Part shown: positions 51,526 to 60,163 of the stretch, piece by piece | How positions within the stretch are numbered: position 1 is the first letter of the stretch | How the letters are laid out: the number at the start of each line of letters is the position of its first letter | Assembly: GCF_026239735.1 (NCBI RefSeq) | Contig: NZ_JAPIVT010000027.1 | Span: 1-62,769, forward strand | Source of the DNA: Pedobacter sp. MC2016-05 | Lineage (GTDB): Bacteria > Bacteroidota > Bacteroidia > Sphingobacteriales > Sphingobacteriaceae | Direction: 5' to 3' | DNA: 62,769 nucleotides | Program-made: the position numbers and the translations under genes | Notes under the pieces: model-generated | Database searches by the model: none | Told to the model about the DNA's origin: nothing | The model's input: only the letters and a program-made list of their open reading frames with translations

Positions 51526-51556
51526 AAAAAAAGCCTCTCAGTTCCTAGAAGGCTTA
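51526..51556 (-). terminator. rho-independent terminator downstream of the GIY-YIG pseudogene
   Basis: On the minus strand AAGCCTTCTAG-GAA-CTGAGAGGCTT followed by T7. It matches the terminator that follows the second tRNA-Val, and is preceded by CCCACACTAAGCC, the sequence that joins the tRNAs to their terminators. Confidence 0.75.
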
Positions 51557-51567
51557 GTGTGGGTTTC

Positions 51568-51846
51568 CTAAATTCCAAATTGATCTAATTGCCTTAATTC
51601 AGTTGAAAAAATTAATTTTTCTATCAGCTTTTTGCTTTTCCAAGATTTAATTTGCTTTTCCATCTAAAAGGCATCGTTCTTCAAATCGAAACTTCGCGTC
51701 CAAACAATCTTCCAGTCACCTGTATGACCATTAAAACCAGAGTGATTTGAATTATGTGTTTTTAATCTAGATTCGATATTACTAGTTGAGCCAACATAGT
51801 ATTTATCACGGATTTTCGAATACACACATATATATGTTGAGAACAT
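51568..51846 (-). pseudogene. GIY-YIG endonuclease-like gene with internal stop
   Basis: ATG 51846 gives MFSTYICVYSKIRDKYYVGST, then SRLKTHNSNHSGFNGHTGDWKIVWTRSFDLKNDAF, the compact COG2827-type GIY-YIG domain (GIY as YICVY, YIG as YYVG). An in-frame TAG at 51664-51666 interrupts it. The same frame continues MEKQIKSWKSKKLIEKLIFS to TAG 51568, which is the normal C-terminus with the conserved EKQIKSWKS. A single base change appears to be the only defect. Function of intact members is unproven. It sits inside the tRNA tandem region. Confidence 0.85.
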
Positions 51847-51901
51847 TTTTAAAGGTATGCAAAATCTCAACTAATCAAAAAAGCTTCTCAAAGGCTCAGT
51901 G

Positions 51902-51979
51902 TGGAAAATGAGGGGTTCGAACCCCCGATCCTCCCGACTGATAATGTCGGGATGCTCTGAACTAGCTTACCTAGTTTCA
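51902..51979 (-). pseudogene. degenerate tRNA (tRNA-Val-derived remnant)
   Basis: The 3' half (CGGGGGTTCGAACCCCTCATTT) is identical to the two tRNA-Val genes. The anticodon arm is different (CCCGAC, loop ATTATCA, GTCGGG), the D stem no longer pairs (GGTA versus GAGC) and the acceptor stem is mismatched. Position 37 of the loop would be C. It is probably non-functional. Confidence 0.65.
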
Positions 51980-51985
51980 TTAAAT

Positions 51986-52015
51986 AAAAAAGCCTCTCAG
52001 TTTCCTGAAAAGCTT
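51986..52015 (-). terminator. terminator after the second tRNA-Val
   Basis: Minus strand AAGCTTTTCAG-GAAA-CTGAGAGGCTT with two G-U pairs, followed by T6. Confidence 0.75.
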
Positions 52016-52019
52016 AGTG

Positions 52020-52094
52020 TGGGAAATGAGGGGTTCGAACCCCCGACCCCCTCGGTGTAAACGAGGTGCTCTGAACCAGCTGAGCTAATTTCCC
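52020..52094 (-). tRNA. tRNA-Val (anticodon UAC), copy 2
   Basis: 75 bases. Acceptor GGGAAAT/ATTTCCC with discriminator A, D stem GCTC/GAGC, anticodon stem CCTCG/CGAGG around TTTACAC (anticodon TAC), T loop TTCGAAC. CCA is not encoded. Identical to copy 1. Confidence 0.96.
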
Positions 52095-52143
52095 TTTGAA
52101 AAAAGGCTTTATTATTAATCTTTCAAATCCTTGAAAGTAAGTG

Positions 52144-52218
52144 TGGGAAATGAGGGGTTCGAACCCCCGACCCCCTCGGTGTAAACGAGGTGCTCTGAAC
52201 CAGCTGAGCTAATTTCCC
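52144..52218 (-). tRNA. tRNA-Val (anticodon UAC), copy 1
   Basis: Same 75-base sequence and cloverleaf as the copy at 52020-52094; first in the direction of transcription. A small hairpin CTTTCAA-GGAT-TTGAAAG follows it instead of a T-rich terminator, so both copies can be on one transcript. Confidence 0.96.
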
Positions 52219-52281
52219 TTTCCTTTTGGGAATGCAAATATAGTGCTATAATATTGTTTCGCAAATCTTTTTTAATTTTTT

Positions 52282-53007
52282 TCAGCTCAACAAAGTTTCT
52301 AAAATTTTGTGCGATTGTACTTCGCCAAAAGAGGAAGTATGTAAGGTATAGAAAACCAATATCTTATCCAACAGAAACCGCCGCTGATTGTTGCTCATCA
52401 TGATCTCTGAAATTTTTTCCAGTGAGGTTTCAAATAATAAAACAAATCCTAATGCATCTTCTAACTGAAGGTAATTTGCATGAATGGGCACCCTAGAAAC
52501 GAACTCCCCTTCCTGTAAATCAAAATAAAGCTGATCATTTCTTCGCTTTGCATTTGGTGAAAAGCCTAGAAAACGGGTTAATTTTAAAAGAAATGACAGG
52601 TGAAAATTTGGATTTATTTCTTCAGCTTCATCAAACCAGGCTATAGCGTTAAAAATATAATCAAACAAGTTTTCATCAGCCGATTGCTGTCGGATACTTT
52701 TGTATAGCACTTCATTTAGAAAAATAACAATGCTGGTTTTAATGATGTCATAAGGAATACTTTTAAAAACAGGCGTTTGCCTCACTTCAGAAACCCGTTG
52801 AATATTGGTGTTTGCCTTATGATAGACAACCATATCAAGCAAATGAAGGGATTGTAACATATTCATTTTAACCTTAGCTTTTGGCTTTTTAACACCGTTT
52901 ATAAGGTAAGATTGCATACCAAATTTATCGGTTAGCACTTGTACAATTACACTGCTTTCGCTGTAATTGGTCGTCTTTAAAACTATACCCCTCACTTTAT
53001 GCAACAT
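52282..53007 (-). CDS. recO: DNA repair protein RecO
   Basis: 241 residues from MLHKVRGIVLKTTNYSESSVIVQVLTDKFG; a start three codons earlier is possible but not usual for RecO. The N-terminal OB fold includes GMQSYLINGVKKPKAKVKMNMLQSLHLLDMVVYHK, followed by the helical domain. The zinc-binding cysteines of some RecO proteins are absent here, as in other Bacteroidota members I know of. It helps load RecA at SSB-coated single strands. It is divergent from the MMPL transporter gene. Confidence 0.92.
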   Translation of the reverse strand: MLHKVRGIVLKTTNYSESSVIVQVLTDKFGMQSYLINGVKKPKAKVKMNMLQSLHLLDMVVYHKANTNIQRVSEVRQTPVFKSIPYDIIKTSIVIFLNEVLYKSIRQQSADENLFDYIFNAIAWFDEAEEINPNFHLSFLLKLTRFLGFSPNAKRRNDQLYFDLQEGEFVSRVPIHANYLQLEDALGFVLLFETSLEKISEIMMSNNQRRFLLDKILVFYTLHTSSFGEVQSHKILETLLS

Positions 53008-53026
53008 GCTGCCCAAACATTTTTTT

Positions 53027-53034
53027 CAAAAGTA
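53027..53034 (-). promoter_or_regulatory. -7 box TACTTTTG upstream of recO
   Basis: A TAnnTTTG match on the minus strand, 19 bases before the recO ATG. No well-spaced -33 TTG was found. Confidence 0.4.
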
Positions 53035-53089
53035 TGTTATTTGTGCAAAATAAATTGAGCAAAAAAACACTCCAATTTGTAAATAAGAT

Positions 53090-53097
53090 TAGTTTTG
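53090..53097 (+). promoter_or_regulatory. -7 box TAGTTTTG upstream of the MMPL transporter gene
   Basis: A TAnnTTTG match 31 bases before the ATG at 53129. Confidence 0.4.
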
Positions 53098-53128
53098 CCC
53101 TTATCATTAAAATTAAACTAGATAACAC

Positions 53129-55480
53129 ATGTGGGTTAAGCTATCAAGGTTTATTCTTCAGAACCGTATTGCAATCATAATATTTTTCGTACTGGGTACA
53201 GTTTTTATGGCCTACCAAGCCAAAAATGTAAAACTTTCCTATACGGGAAGCAAAATTTTGCCTGTTACCGATAGCGCATTTATAAAATACAATAACTTCA
53301 AGAAAACCTTCGGAGAAGACGGAAGTGTAATGGTGGTTGGGATTCAATCGCCCAATATCTTTAAAAAAGATGTTTACAATCACTGGGTTCAACTCTCCAA
53401 TGAAATCCAGAAATTAAAAGGTATAAAAGCAGTTTTATCTTCAGGACGGATTTTCCAATTAGAGAAAGATACCGTTGAGCAAAAGTTTGTTTTAAAAGCT
53501 ATTCCAAATGGGGCGGTAAAAACCGATTCGGAAATGGACTCGATAAAAAAGGCCTTGTTTAATACGCCATTTTTTGAAGGATTAGTTTACAATAAACAGA
53601 ATGCCACTCTAATGGCAATCACATTTGACACCAAAATACTCAACTCTGCAGAACGGAATCCTATTTTAAAACAGATTGAAGAAAAAGCTAAAGCTTTTGA
53701 ATCAAAAACCAAGATTCTGGTACATATTTCGGGCTTGCCTTACATCCGTACCGCAGTTAGCAAATTGGTTAGTAATGAGTTTGTTTTGTTTTTAGGATTA
53801 TCGATTCTAGTATCTGCCATTATTCTACTGATTTTTTTCAGAAAATTCTACGCTGTTTTCTTCCCGATTCTGGTGGTAGTAATGGGCGTAATTTGGAGCA
53901 TTGGTACTTTGGTATTATTCGGCTTCGAGTTAACAATTTTAACAGGATTAATTCCGCCGCTGATTGTAATTATCGGTATACCAAACAGTATCTTGCTGCT
54001 TAACAAGTATCAAAACGAATTAAGAAAAGGTGTTTCGAAAGAACATGCATTAAGCGTTACCATCGAAAGGATCGCAGTTACCACACTTATTGCCAATATT
54101 ACTGCAGCCATTGGTTTTGGCGTGTTATACTTTACAGGAAGCGAATTACTGATGCAGTTTGGTAGCGTTGCATCGATAAATGTAATGATTACCTGGTTGA
54201 TGTGTCTATGCCTAATTCCGATTATTTTCAGCTATTTGCCAGCGCCTAAACTGAAAGCCCAAAACCATGTTGAAGAAGGTTTTCTACATAAACTACTGGT
54301 TAAAACAGATCTGGTTGTTCAACATAAAAGTAGCTTAATTTATATCGGCACGATTGTAATCTCTATCATTGCTTTAATAGGAATAATGAAAATTAATGTG
54401 AATGGATATGTTGTAGATGACTTACCAAAAAGCTCGACAATTTTAAGGGATTTAAAATTCTTTGAGAAAAATTTTGAGGGGATTTTGCCACTTGAAGTGA
54501 GCGTAGACACCAAAAAAAAGAATGGTGTTTTCAATCTGACGAATTTGAAAAGGATGGAAAAAATGGAGAAAATGATTGCTGCCTATCCAGAATTTTCGCG
54601 TTCTATTTCAGTTAACATGGGATTGAAATACGCTACACAGGCTTTTTACAACAACGATACTGCATTTTTCCGTTTGCCGGATAATATGGAGAAAAACTTT
54701 ATTCTAGCATACATTGCCAGCGGAGGGAAAGGAAACGCAAGCTTATTAACCAATTTCGTGAGCAAAGGCAATCAAAGTACCAGGATTAGTTTTCAGATGG
54801 CAGATGTGGGGTCCAAACGTTTAGATGCAATAATGGCTGAACTAAAACCACGTATTGATAGCATTTTGCCTCCCGATAAGTTTGATGTGGAATTAACGGG
54901 TTCGAGCATTATCTTTTCTAAAGGAACGGATTACATGTTGAAACATTTGTTCGAAAGTATTGGCTTGGCAATTGTGTTAATCTCACTTTTACGTCTGGCG
55001 CAATTCAAAAGCGTGGGCATTATGTTTATTTCCTTGCTACCGAATATCGTTCCATTGATTATTACCGCTGGAATTATGGGCTATTTTGGGATTTCCCTTA
55101 AACCCTCAACCATTTTAATTTTCACTATTGCTTTTGGATTGGCATCAGATCAAACCATATATTTCCTAACCCGTTACCAGCAAGAACTAAACTTGACTAA
55201 CTATTCTGTTCCGAAAGTAATTACCGATACAATTACGGAAACAGGGGTAAGCATGACACACATTGCGTTGATTCTGTTCTTCGGTTTCGGCATTTTTACT
55301 GCTTCTACCTTTGGGGGCACAGTAATTTTGGGGTTACTACTTTCGATAACATTATTTGTAGCCTTGATTTTTAACCTTACCTTATTACCTGCTTTGGTTT
55401 TGTGGCTGGACAAAAAGAAAGTTAGGAAAGTGATTTCTGATGAAGAATCGGCAAAAAATGCTGGTGAGTTTGACCATTAG
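53129..55480 (+). CDS. MMPL/RND superfamily transporter
   Basis: 783 residues. Layout of one helix (residues 12-28), a large periplasmic loop, five helices (about 220-370), one helix near 405-422, a second loop, and five more helices (about 610-765). Such 2x6-helix proteins with FLGLSILVSAIILLIFF and later IAFGLASDQTIYFLTRYQQEL belong to the RND superfamily, with the conserved Asp in helix 10 (GLASDQT) replacing the usual GxDY. They export lipids or hydrophobic molecules. No membrane fusion partner is nearby. Confidence 0.88.
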   Translation: MWVKLSRFILQNRIAIIIFFVLGTVFMAYQAKNVKLSYTGSKILPVTDSAFIKYNNFKKTFGEDGSVMVVGIQSPNIFKKDVYNHWVQLSNEIQKLKGIKAVLSSGRIFQLEKDTVEQKFVLKAIPNGAVKTDSEMDSIKKALFNTPFFEGLVYNKQNATLMAITFDTKILNSAERNPILKQIEEKAKAFESKTKILVHISGLPYIRTAVSKLVSNEFVLFLGLSILVSAIILLIFFRKFYAVFFPILVVVMGVIWSIGTLVLFGFELTILTGLIPPLIVIIGIPNSILLLNKYQNELRKGVSKEHALSVTIERIAVTTLIANITAAIGFGVLYFTGSELLMQFGSVASINVMITWLMCLCLIPIIFSYLPAPKLKAQNHVEEGFLHKLLVKTDLVVQHKSSLIYIGTIVISIIALIGIMKINVNGYVVDDLPKSSTILRDLKFFEKNFEGILPLEVSVDTKKKNGVFNLTNLKRMEKMEKMIAAYPEFSRSISVNMGLKYATQAFYNNDTAFFRLPDNMEKNFILAYIASGGKGNASLLTNFVSKGNQSTRISFQMADVGSKRLDAIMAELKPRIDSILPPDKFDVELTGSSIIFSKGTDYMLKHLFESIGLAIVLISLLRLAQFKSVGIMFISLLPNIVPLIITAGIMGYFGISLKPSTILIFTIAFGLASDQTIYFLTRYQQELNLTNYSVPKVITDTITETGVSMTHIALILFFGFGIFTASTFGGTVILGLLLSITLFVALIFNLTLLPALVLWLDKKKVRKVISDEESAKNAGEFDH

Positions 55481-55488
55481 GAAATTTC

Positions 55489-55503
55489 AAACCTTATAGG
55501 TCT
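55489..55503. repeat. left REP-like flank of the RAYT pseudogene
   Basis: AAACCTTATAGGTCT contains ACCT-TAT-AGGT. It shares CTTATAGGT with the inverse of the right flank at 56124-56154. Confidence 0.45.
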
Positions 55504-55530
55504 ATTTACTATATTTAGGTAAAAATTGAC

Positions 55531-56111
55531 ATGAAATATTTAGATAAATTTCATCCCGACAATTTTTACCACATCTTTAATCACGCTGTTGGCAAAGAAA
55601 ATCTTTTAAAAAATCACGATAATTATATTTTTCCCTTTCCAGGCTCGATAACTATTTATCGCCGATAGCAAAAACTTTTTGTTATTGCTTGATGCCCAAT
55701 CATTTTCACCTCCTCATCCAAATCAGAGATGAAAATACGATAAGAATTTCAGCTAACAACTATGATGAAAGCTTTGATTTTCATAAGTTTATCATGCAAA
55801 AGCTGAGCAATTTCCTCAACAGTTACGCCAAAGCATTTAATAAGCAGAGAAATAGAAAAGGTGCACTTTTCTTAGATTTTACTAAAAGAATTAAAATTTA
55901 AGATGAATCGTATTTCACTAGATTAATAAATTACATTCATCAAAACACTGTGCACCATAATTTTTGTAAATTCCCAGCAGAATGGGATTATTCATCTTAT
56001 AATTCAATTATCTCAATAAACAAATCTTCAAAGTTAGAAAGAAAAGCCGTTTTCGATTGGTTTGGGGGGATTGAAGAATTTGTAGCTTTTCATCAAAAAA
56101 AAATTTACTGA
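55531..56111 (+). pseudogene. decayed REP-associated tyrosine (Y1/HUH) transposase, IS200-like
   Basis: ATG 55531 gives MKYLDKFHPDNFYHIFNHAVGKENLL, the usual start of Bacteroidota RAYT proteins. The frame shifts between about 55625 and 55650; the other frame continues DNYLSPIAKTFCYCLMPNHFHLLIQI with the HUH motif HFH. After LSNFLNSYAKAFNKQRNRKGALF (catalytic-Tyr region SYAKAF) an in-frame TAA at 55899-55901 breaks it again. DESYFTRLINYIHQNTVHHNF and FDWFGGIEEFVAFHQ complete the protein at 56111. Length matches intact family members (about 190 residues). It is flanked by inverted REP-like sequences. Confidence 0.88.
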
Positions 56112-56123
56112 ATTGGATTTTTC

Positions 56124-56154
56124 AAACCTATAAGATTATAAACTCTATAGGTTT
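56124..56154. repeat. right REP-like flank of the RAYT pseudogene
   Basis: AAACCTATA and TATAGGTTT are perfect 9-base inverted arms around a 13-base loop, 12 bases after the RAYT stop codon. It could also be a terminator-like hairpin for the convergent gene at 56161. Confidence 0.6.
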
Positions 56155-56160
56155 ATTCCG

Positions 56161-56433
56161 CTACTCCTTAACAGGCCTTTCCTCCTCATCATCTACAGGA
56201 ACCTCCACCGTCGGGTCGGTAATAATTTCTGCGTTCCCATCTTTGTCCTGCTTTGCAAACAATACCGGATATAACATCCATAATGCACCAACCATCACTA
56301 GTATCCCGGCCAGGATTTGAAAATAGCGAGCCCAGCTTACTTCATTCGCATTTAAAATTCGGTAAGCGACAAATGAAAATACACCAAGAATAAGAACTAA
56401 AACGGCTTTTTGTAATTTCAGGAGCTTGATCAT
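56161..56433 (-). CDS. small membrane protein, function unknown
   Basis: 90 residues. Two hydrophobic helices (AVLVLILGVFSFVAYRIL and YFQILAGILVMVGALWMLYPVLF) and an acidic C-terminus (EIITDPTVEVPVDDEEERPVKE). It overlaps the next upstream gene by four bases (ATGA type), so the two form an operon divergent from ileS. Confidence 0.7.
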   Translation of the reverse strand: MIKLLKLQKAVLVLILGVFSFVAYRILNANEVSWARYFQILAGILVMVGALWMLYPVLFAKQDKDGNAEIITDPTVEVPVDDEEERPVKE

Positions 56434-56618
56434 GGGGAGTTTCTTTTGTTTTGGATAATATGGACTAAAACAAAGATGAGTCCAATAAGTTCGAGCAGGC
56501 CACAGAAATAAAATGCGAACAACATAAAATCGTGGTTGGCCGGACTGATAACAGTAACAATAGGCAGTGCAATTACAGCTATAATCATCAACGAAAGCCC
56601 GAAATTAAATAATTTCAC
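56430..56618 (-). CDS. small membrane protein, function unknown
   Basis: 62 residues with two transmembrane helices (LSLMIIAVIALPIVTVI and LFAFYFCGLLELIGLIFVLVHII) and a basic tail. First gene of the two-gene unit, 80 bases from the ileS start and divergent from it. No family recognised. Confidence 0.65.
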   Translation of the reverse strand: MKLFNFGLSLMIIAVIALPIVTVISPANHDFMLFAFYFCGLLELIGLIFVLVHIIQNKRNSP

Positions 56619-56665
56619 ATTAAAAGTATTTACATCAAAACTACCAAAATTCAGCCATTTTTTTT

Positions 56666-56673
56666 AACTTTGC
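56666..56673 (+). promoter_or_regulatory. -7 box TAACTTTG of ileS
   Basis: A perfect TAnnTTTG match 25 bases before the ATG at 56699; no clear -33 TTG. Confidence 0.5.
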
Positions 56674-56698
56674 ATCCTTAATTTTTTGAGGTACTTGA

Positions 56699-59600
56699 TT
56701 GATGTATAGCGAATTTAAACAATTGGACCTTGCCAAAATAGGGCAAGAAATACTGGATTTTTGGAAAGAAGAAAACATCTTTGAAAAGAGCATTTCGTCT
56801 CGTCCGAAATCTAATCCGTTTACTTTTTACGAGGGACCGCCGTCTGCTAATGGCATGCCGGGCATTCACCACGTAATGGCTCGTGCTATCAAGGATATTT
56901 TTTGCCGCTACAAAACAATTAAAGGCTACCAGGTTAAAAGAAAAGCGGGTTGGGATACACATGGCTTACCCGTTGAGCTTGGCACCGAAAAAGAATTAGG
57001 CATTACTAAAGAAGATATCGGCAGAACGATTTCTATCGAAGATTATAATGAAGCCTGTAAAAAAACAGTGATGCGTTACACCGATGTATGGAACGACTTA
57101 ACTGAAAAAATGGGCTATTGGGTAGATATGGACGATCCATACATTACCTACAAATCGAAATATATGGAATCGGTTTGGTGGCTTTTAAAGCAGATTTACG
57201 ATAAAGGGTTAATTTATAAAGGCTACACCATCCAGCCGTATTCTCCAAAAGCAGGAACAGGCTTAAGTTCGCACGAAGTAAACCAACCGGGTGCTTACCG
57301 CGATGTAACTGATACCACAATTGTTGCGCAATTCAAGGCTTTGCCTGATACTTTGCCTTCATTTCTGAAAGAAGCTGGAGATATTTATTTGTTGGCCTGG
57401 ACTACAACTCCGTGGACTTTACCATCGAACACGGCACTAACTGTCGGACCGAAAATTGACTATGTTTTAGTTAAAACTTTTAACCAGTATACTTTCTTGC
57501 CAACAAATGTAATTTTGGCAAAAAGCCTGGTTGGGAAACAGTTTGGTAAAGGTTTTTTTGAAAGTAGCGAGGCTGAAGATTTTACAAACTTCAAAGCAGG
57601 TGATAACCTGCCTGCCGGAAAGGCAGGAAAAATTCCTTACCAAATCCTTGCCGAATGCAAAGGAACCGAACTGGTTGGCATTAGGTACGAACAACTTTTA
57701 ACTTACGCTTTACCATATAATAATCCTGAAAATGCTTTCCGCGTAATTTCTGGCGATTTTGTTACCACCGAAGACGGTACTGGTATTGTACACACCGCAC
57801 CAACGTTCGGGGCTGATGATGCTAAAGTTGCCAAAGAAGCCGTTCCAGAAATTCCACCAATGTTGGTGATGGATGATAATGACATCCTTGTTCCGTTGGT
57901 AGATTTACAAGGAAAATTTACTAAACATGTTGGGCCTTTCGCTGGCAAATATGTAAAGAATGACTATTACGATGCTGGCACAGCACCTGAAAAATCCGTT
58001 GATGTAGAAATCGCAATTTTATTAAAGGAAGAAAACAAGGCCTTCAAAGTAGAAAAATATGTCCACAGTTACCCACATAGCTGGAGAACTGATGAGCCAC
58101 TTTTATATTATCCTCTAGACTCTTGGTTTATCAAGGTAACTGATGTTAAAGACAGAATGTTCGACCTTAATGAAACCATTAACTGGAAACCAAAATCTAC
58201 AGGTGAAGGTCGCTTTGGCAATTGGTTAAAAAATGCCAACGATTGGAATTTATCGCGTTCAAGATATTGGGGAATTCCTTTGCCTATATGGAGAACTGAA
58301 GACAAAAAAGAAGAAGTTTTAATAGGTTCTGTTGAAGAACTTTATAATGCGATCGAAAAATCTATCGAAGCAGGTTTTCAAAAAGAAAATCCGTTTAAAG
58401 GGTTCGAGGTTGGCAACATGTCTGAAGAGAACTACAACCTGATCGACTTGCATAAAAATGTAGTGGATCAAATTACTTTGGTATCTCCATCAGGCAAACC
58501 AATGACTCGTGAAAGTGATTTAATTGATGTTTGGTTCGATTCTGGTGCTATGCCTTATGCACAGTGGCACTACCCTTTCGAAAACAAAGAAAACATTGAT
58601 GGAAACGAAGATTTTCCGGCAGATTTCATTGCCGAAGGTGTAGACCAAACCCGTGGGTGGTTTTATACTTTACATGCCATTTCTACATTGGTTTTTGATA
58701 AGGTAGCCTACAAAAATGTAGTTTCAAATGGCTTGGTATTGGATAAAAACGGGCAGAAAATGTCTAAACGTTTGGGCAATGCTGCTGATCCTTTCCAAAC
58801 CATTAACGAATATGGTGCTGATGCTACGCGTTGGTACATGATTTCGAACGCAAATCCTTGGGATAATTTAAAATTTGATATCGAGGGAATTGCAGAAGTC
58901 CGCCGTAAATTCTTCGGAACGCTTTACAACACTTACGCTTTTTTTGCTTTATACGCTAATATCGATAAGTTCGAAATCGACAAAAATAATTTAAGCAATG
59001 TGGCAGATAGAACGGAGTTAGACCGATGGATCTTATCGTTGCTGCAAACCTTAATCAATGAAGTGGATGAGGCTTACAATGCCTACGAACCGACTAAAGC
59101 TACTCGCGCTATCCAGGCTTTCGTTGATGAACACCTAAGTAACTGGTACATCAGATTAAGTCGCCGCCGCTTTTGGAAGGGTGAAATGACTGATGATAAA
59201 CGTGCTGCTTATGAAACGCTTTATGCTTGCTTAGAAACTTTAGCACAGCTGATGAGTCCGGTAGCGCCTTTCTTTGCCGATTGGCTGTACAGAAACTTAA
59301 GTATCAACGATAAAAATGCCAAACAATCTGTTCACTTAACATTATGGACACCTGCTGACGAAAGCTTAATCGATACAGATTTAAATGAGCGCATGGTTTA
59401 TGCTCAGGATATTTCTTCGATGGTTTTATCGTTGCGTAAAAAGTCGAGCATCAATGTTCGTCAGCCTTTAGAAAAAATCTTAATCCCTTCTTTAAGTAGT
59501 GATTTTGAGCAAAAAATTTCGAAAGTTGCCGATTATATTCTTTCAGAAACCAATGTTAAACATATCGAATTCATCACTGATACGCATGGCATCGTAAAGA

Positions 59601-60133
59601 AAAAAGTTAAACCGAATTTTAAGGTTTTAGGTGCAAAAGTGGGTAAAAGCATGAAAGCCGTTGCAGATGCAATCAACAATTTCAGCCAGGAGGATATTTT
59701 CACTTTAGAAAAAGAAGGACAAATAAATATCTCAACTGACCCCAAACTCGGCGACAGTATTTCATACGATGTACAACTCTTGGATGTTGAAATCATTGCA
59801 GAAGATATTCCAGGATGGCAGGTGACTAATTTAGGCAGCTTAACGGTTGCTTTGGATGTAACCATTTCTGAAGAATTAAAACAAGAAGGAATTTCTCGCG
59901 AGCTGGTGAACAGAATTCAAAATTTACGTAAAGAATTAAATTTTGAAGTGACTGATAGGATTAAAGTGGCTTTACAAAATGATAATCTGGTTACAGCAGC
60001 AGTTGCAAAAAACAAGGCCTACATTTGCGCAGAAATTTTAGCCGACGAATTAGAATTAACAGATGAAGCGTTTAGCTCAAACAAAATCACTATAGACGAT
60101 GTTGAATTAAGCATTTCAGTAACTAAAATATAA
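56699..60133 (+). CDS. ileS: isoleucyl-tRNA synthetase
   Basis: 1144 residues; two adjacent ATG codons (56699, 56702) can start it. Class I catalytic motifs GMPGIHHVMA (HIGH at 55-58) and KMSKR (687-691). Editing domain with AWTTTPWTLPSNTAL (about 235-250) and EDGTGIVHTAPTFGADD (about 358-375). WFDSGAMPYAQWHY and the anticodon domain follow. A Bacteroidota-length C-terminus ends in a region with DVELSISVTKI. Residues 304-310 (LPAGKAG) are encoded by an inserted GC-rich palindrome. It is followed by the dksA-like and lspA genes. Confidence 0.97.
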   Translation: MMYSEFKQLDLAKIGQEILDFWKEENIFEKSISSRPKSNPFTFYEGPPSANGMPGIHHVMARAIKDIFCRYKTIKGYQVKRKAGWDTHGLPVELGTEKELGITKEDIGRTISIEDYNEACKKTVMRYTDVWNDLTEKMGYWVDMDDPYITYKSKYMESVWWLLKQIYDKGLIYKGYTIQPYSPKAGTGLSSHEVNQPGAYRDVTDTTIVAQFKALPDTLPSFLKEAGDIYLLAWTTTPWTLPSNTALTVGPKIDYVLVKTFNQYTFLPTNVILAKSLVGKQFGKGFFESSEAEDFTNFKAGDNLPAGKAGKIPYQILAECKGTELVGIRYEQLLTYALPYNNPENAFRVISGDFVTTEDGTGIVHTAPTFGADDAKVAKEAVPEIPPMLVMDDNDILVPLVDLQGKFTKHVGPFAGKYVKNDYYDAGTAPEKSVDVEIAILLKEENKAFKVEKYVHSYPHSWRTDEPLLYYPLDSWFIKVTDVKDRMFDLNETINWKPKSTGEGRFGNWLKNANDWNLSRSRYWGIPLPIWRTEDKKEEVLIGSVEELYNAIEKSIEAGFQKENPFKGFEVGNMSEENYNLIDLHKNVVDQITLVSPSGKPMTRESDLIDVWFDSGAMPYAQWHYPFENKENIDGNEDFPADFIAEGVDQTRGWFYTLHAISTLVFDKVAYKNVVSNGLVLDKNGQKMSKRLGNAADPFQTINEYGADATRWYMISNANPWDNLKFDIEGIAEVRRKFFGTLYNTYAFFALYANIDKFEIDKNNLSNVADRTELDRWILSLLQTLINEVDEAYNAYEPTKATRAIQAFVDEHLSNWYIRLSRRRFWKGEMTDDKRAAYETLYACLETLAQLMSPVAPFFADWLYRNLSINDKNAKQSVHLTLWTPADESLIDTDLNERMVYAQDISSMVLSLRKKSSINVRQPLEKILIPSLSSDFEQKISKVADYILSETNVKHIEFITDTHGIVKKKVKPNFKVLGAKVGKSMKAVADAINNFSQEDIFTLEKEGQINISTDPKLGDSISYDVQLLDVEIIAEDIPGWQVTNLGSLTVALDVTISEELKQEGISRELVNRIQNLRKELNFEVTDRIKVALQNDNLVTAAVAKNKAYICAEILADELELTDEAFSSNKITIDDVELSISVTKI
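57596..57627. repeat. palindromic insertion inside ileS
   Basis: GCAGG-TGATAA-CCTGC followed by CCTGCC...GGCAGG forms two nested hairpins in an AT-rich gene, and adds LPAGKAG in frame. A related palindrome is at 19482-19498. Confidence 0.65.
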
Positions 60134-60163
60134 ATCCATATCTTAGAAAACTAAATTAAAAAA

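Noticed and set aside
52282..55480. Possible genomic island beginning at the tRNA-Val cluster
   Set aside because: No integrase, no direct repeat of a tRNA 3' end at a distance, and the neighbours are housekeeping genes (recO, ileS, lspA).
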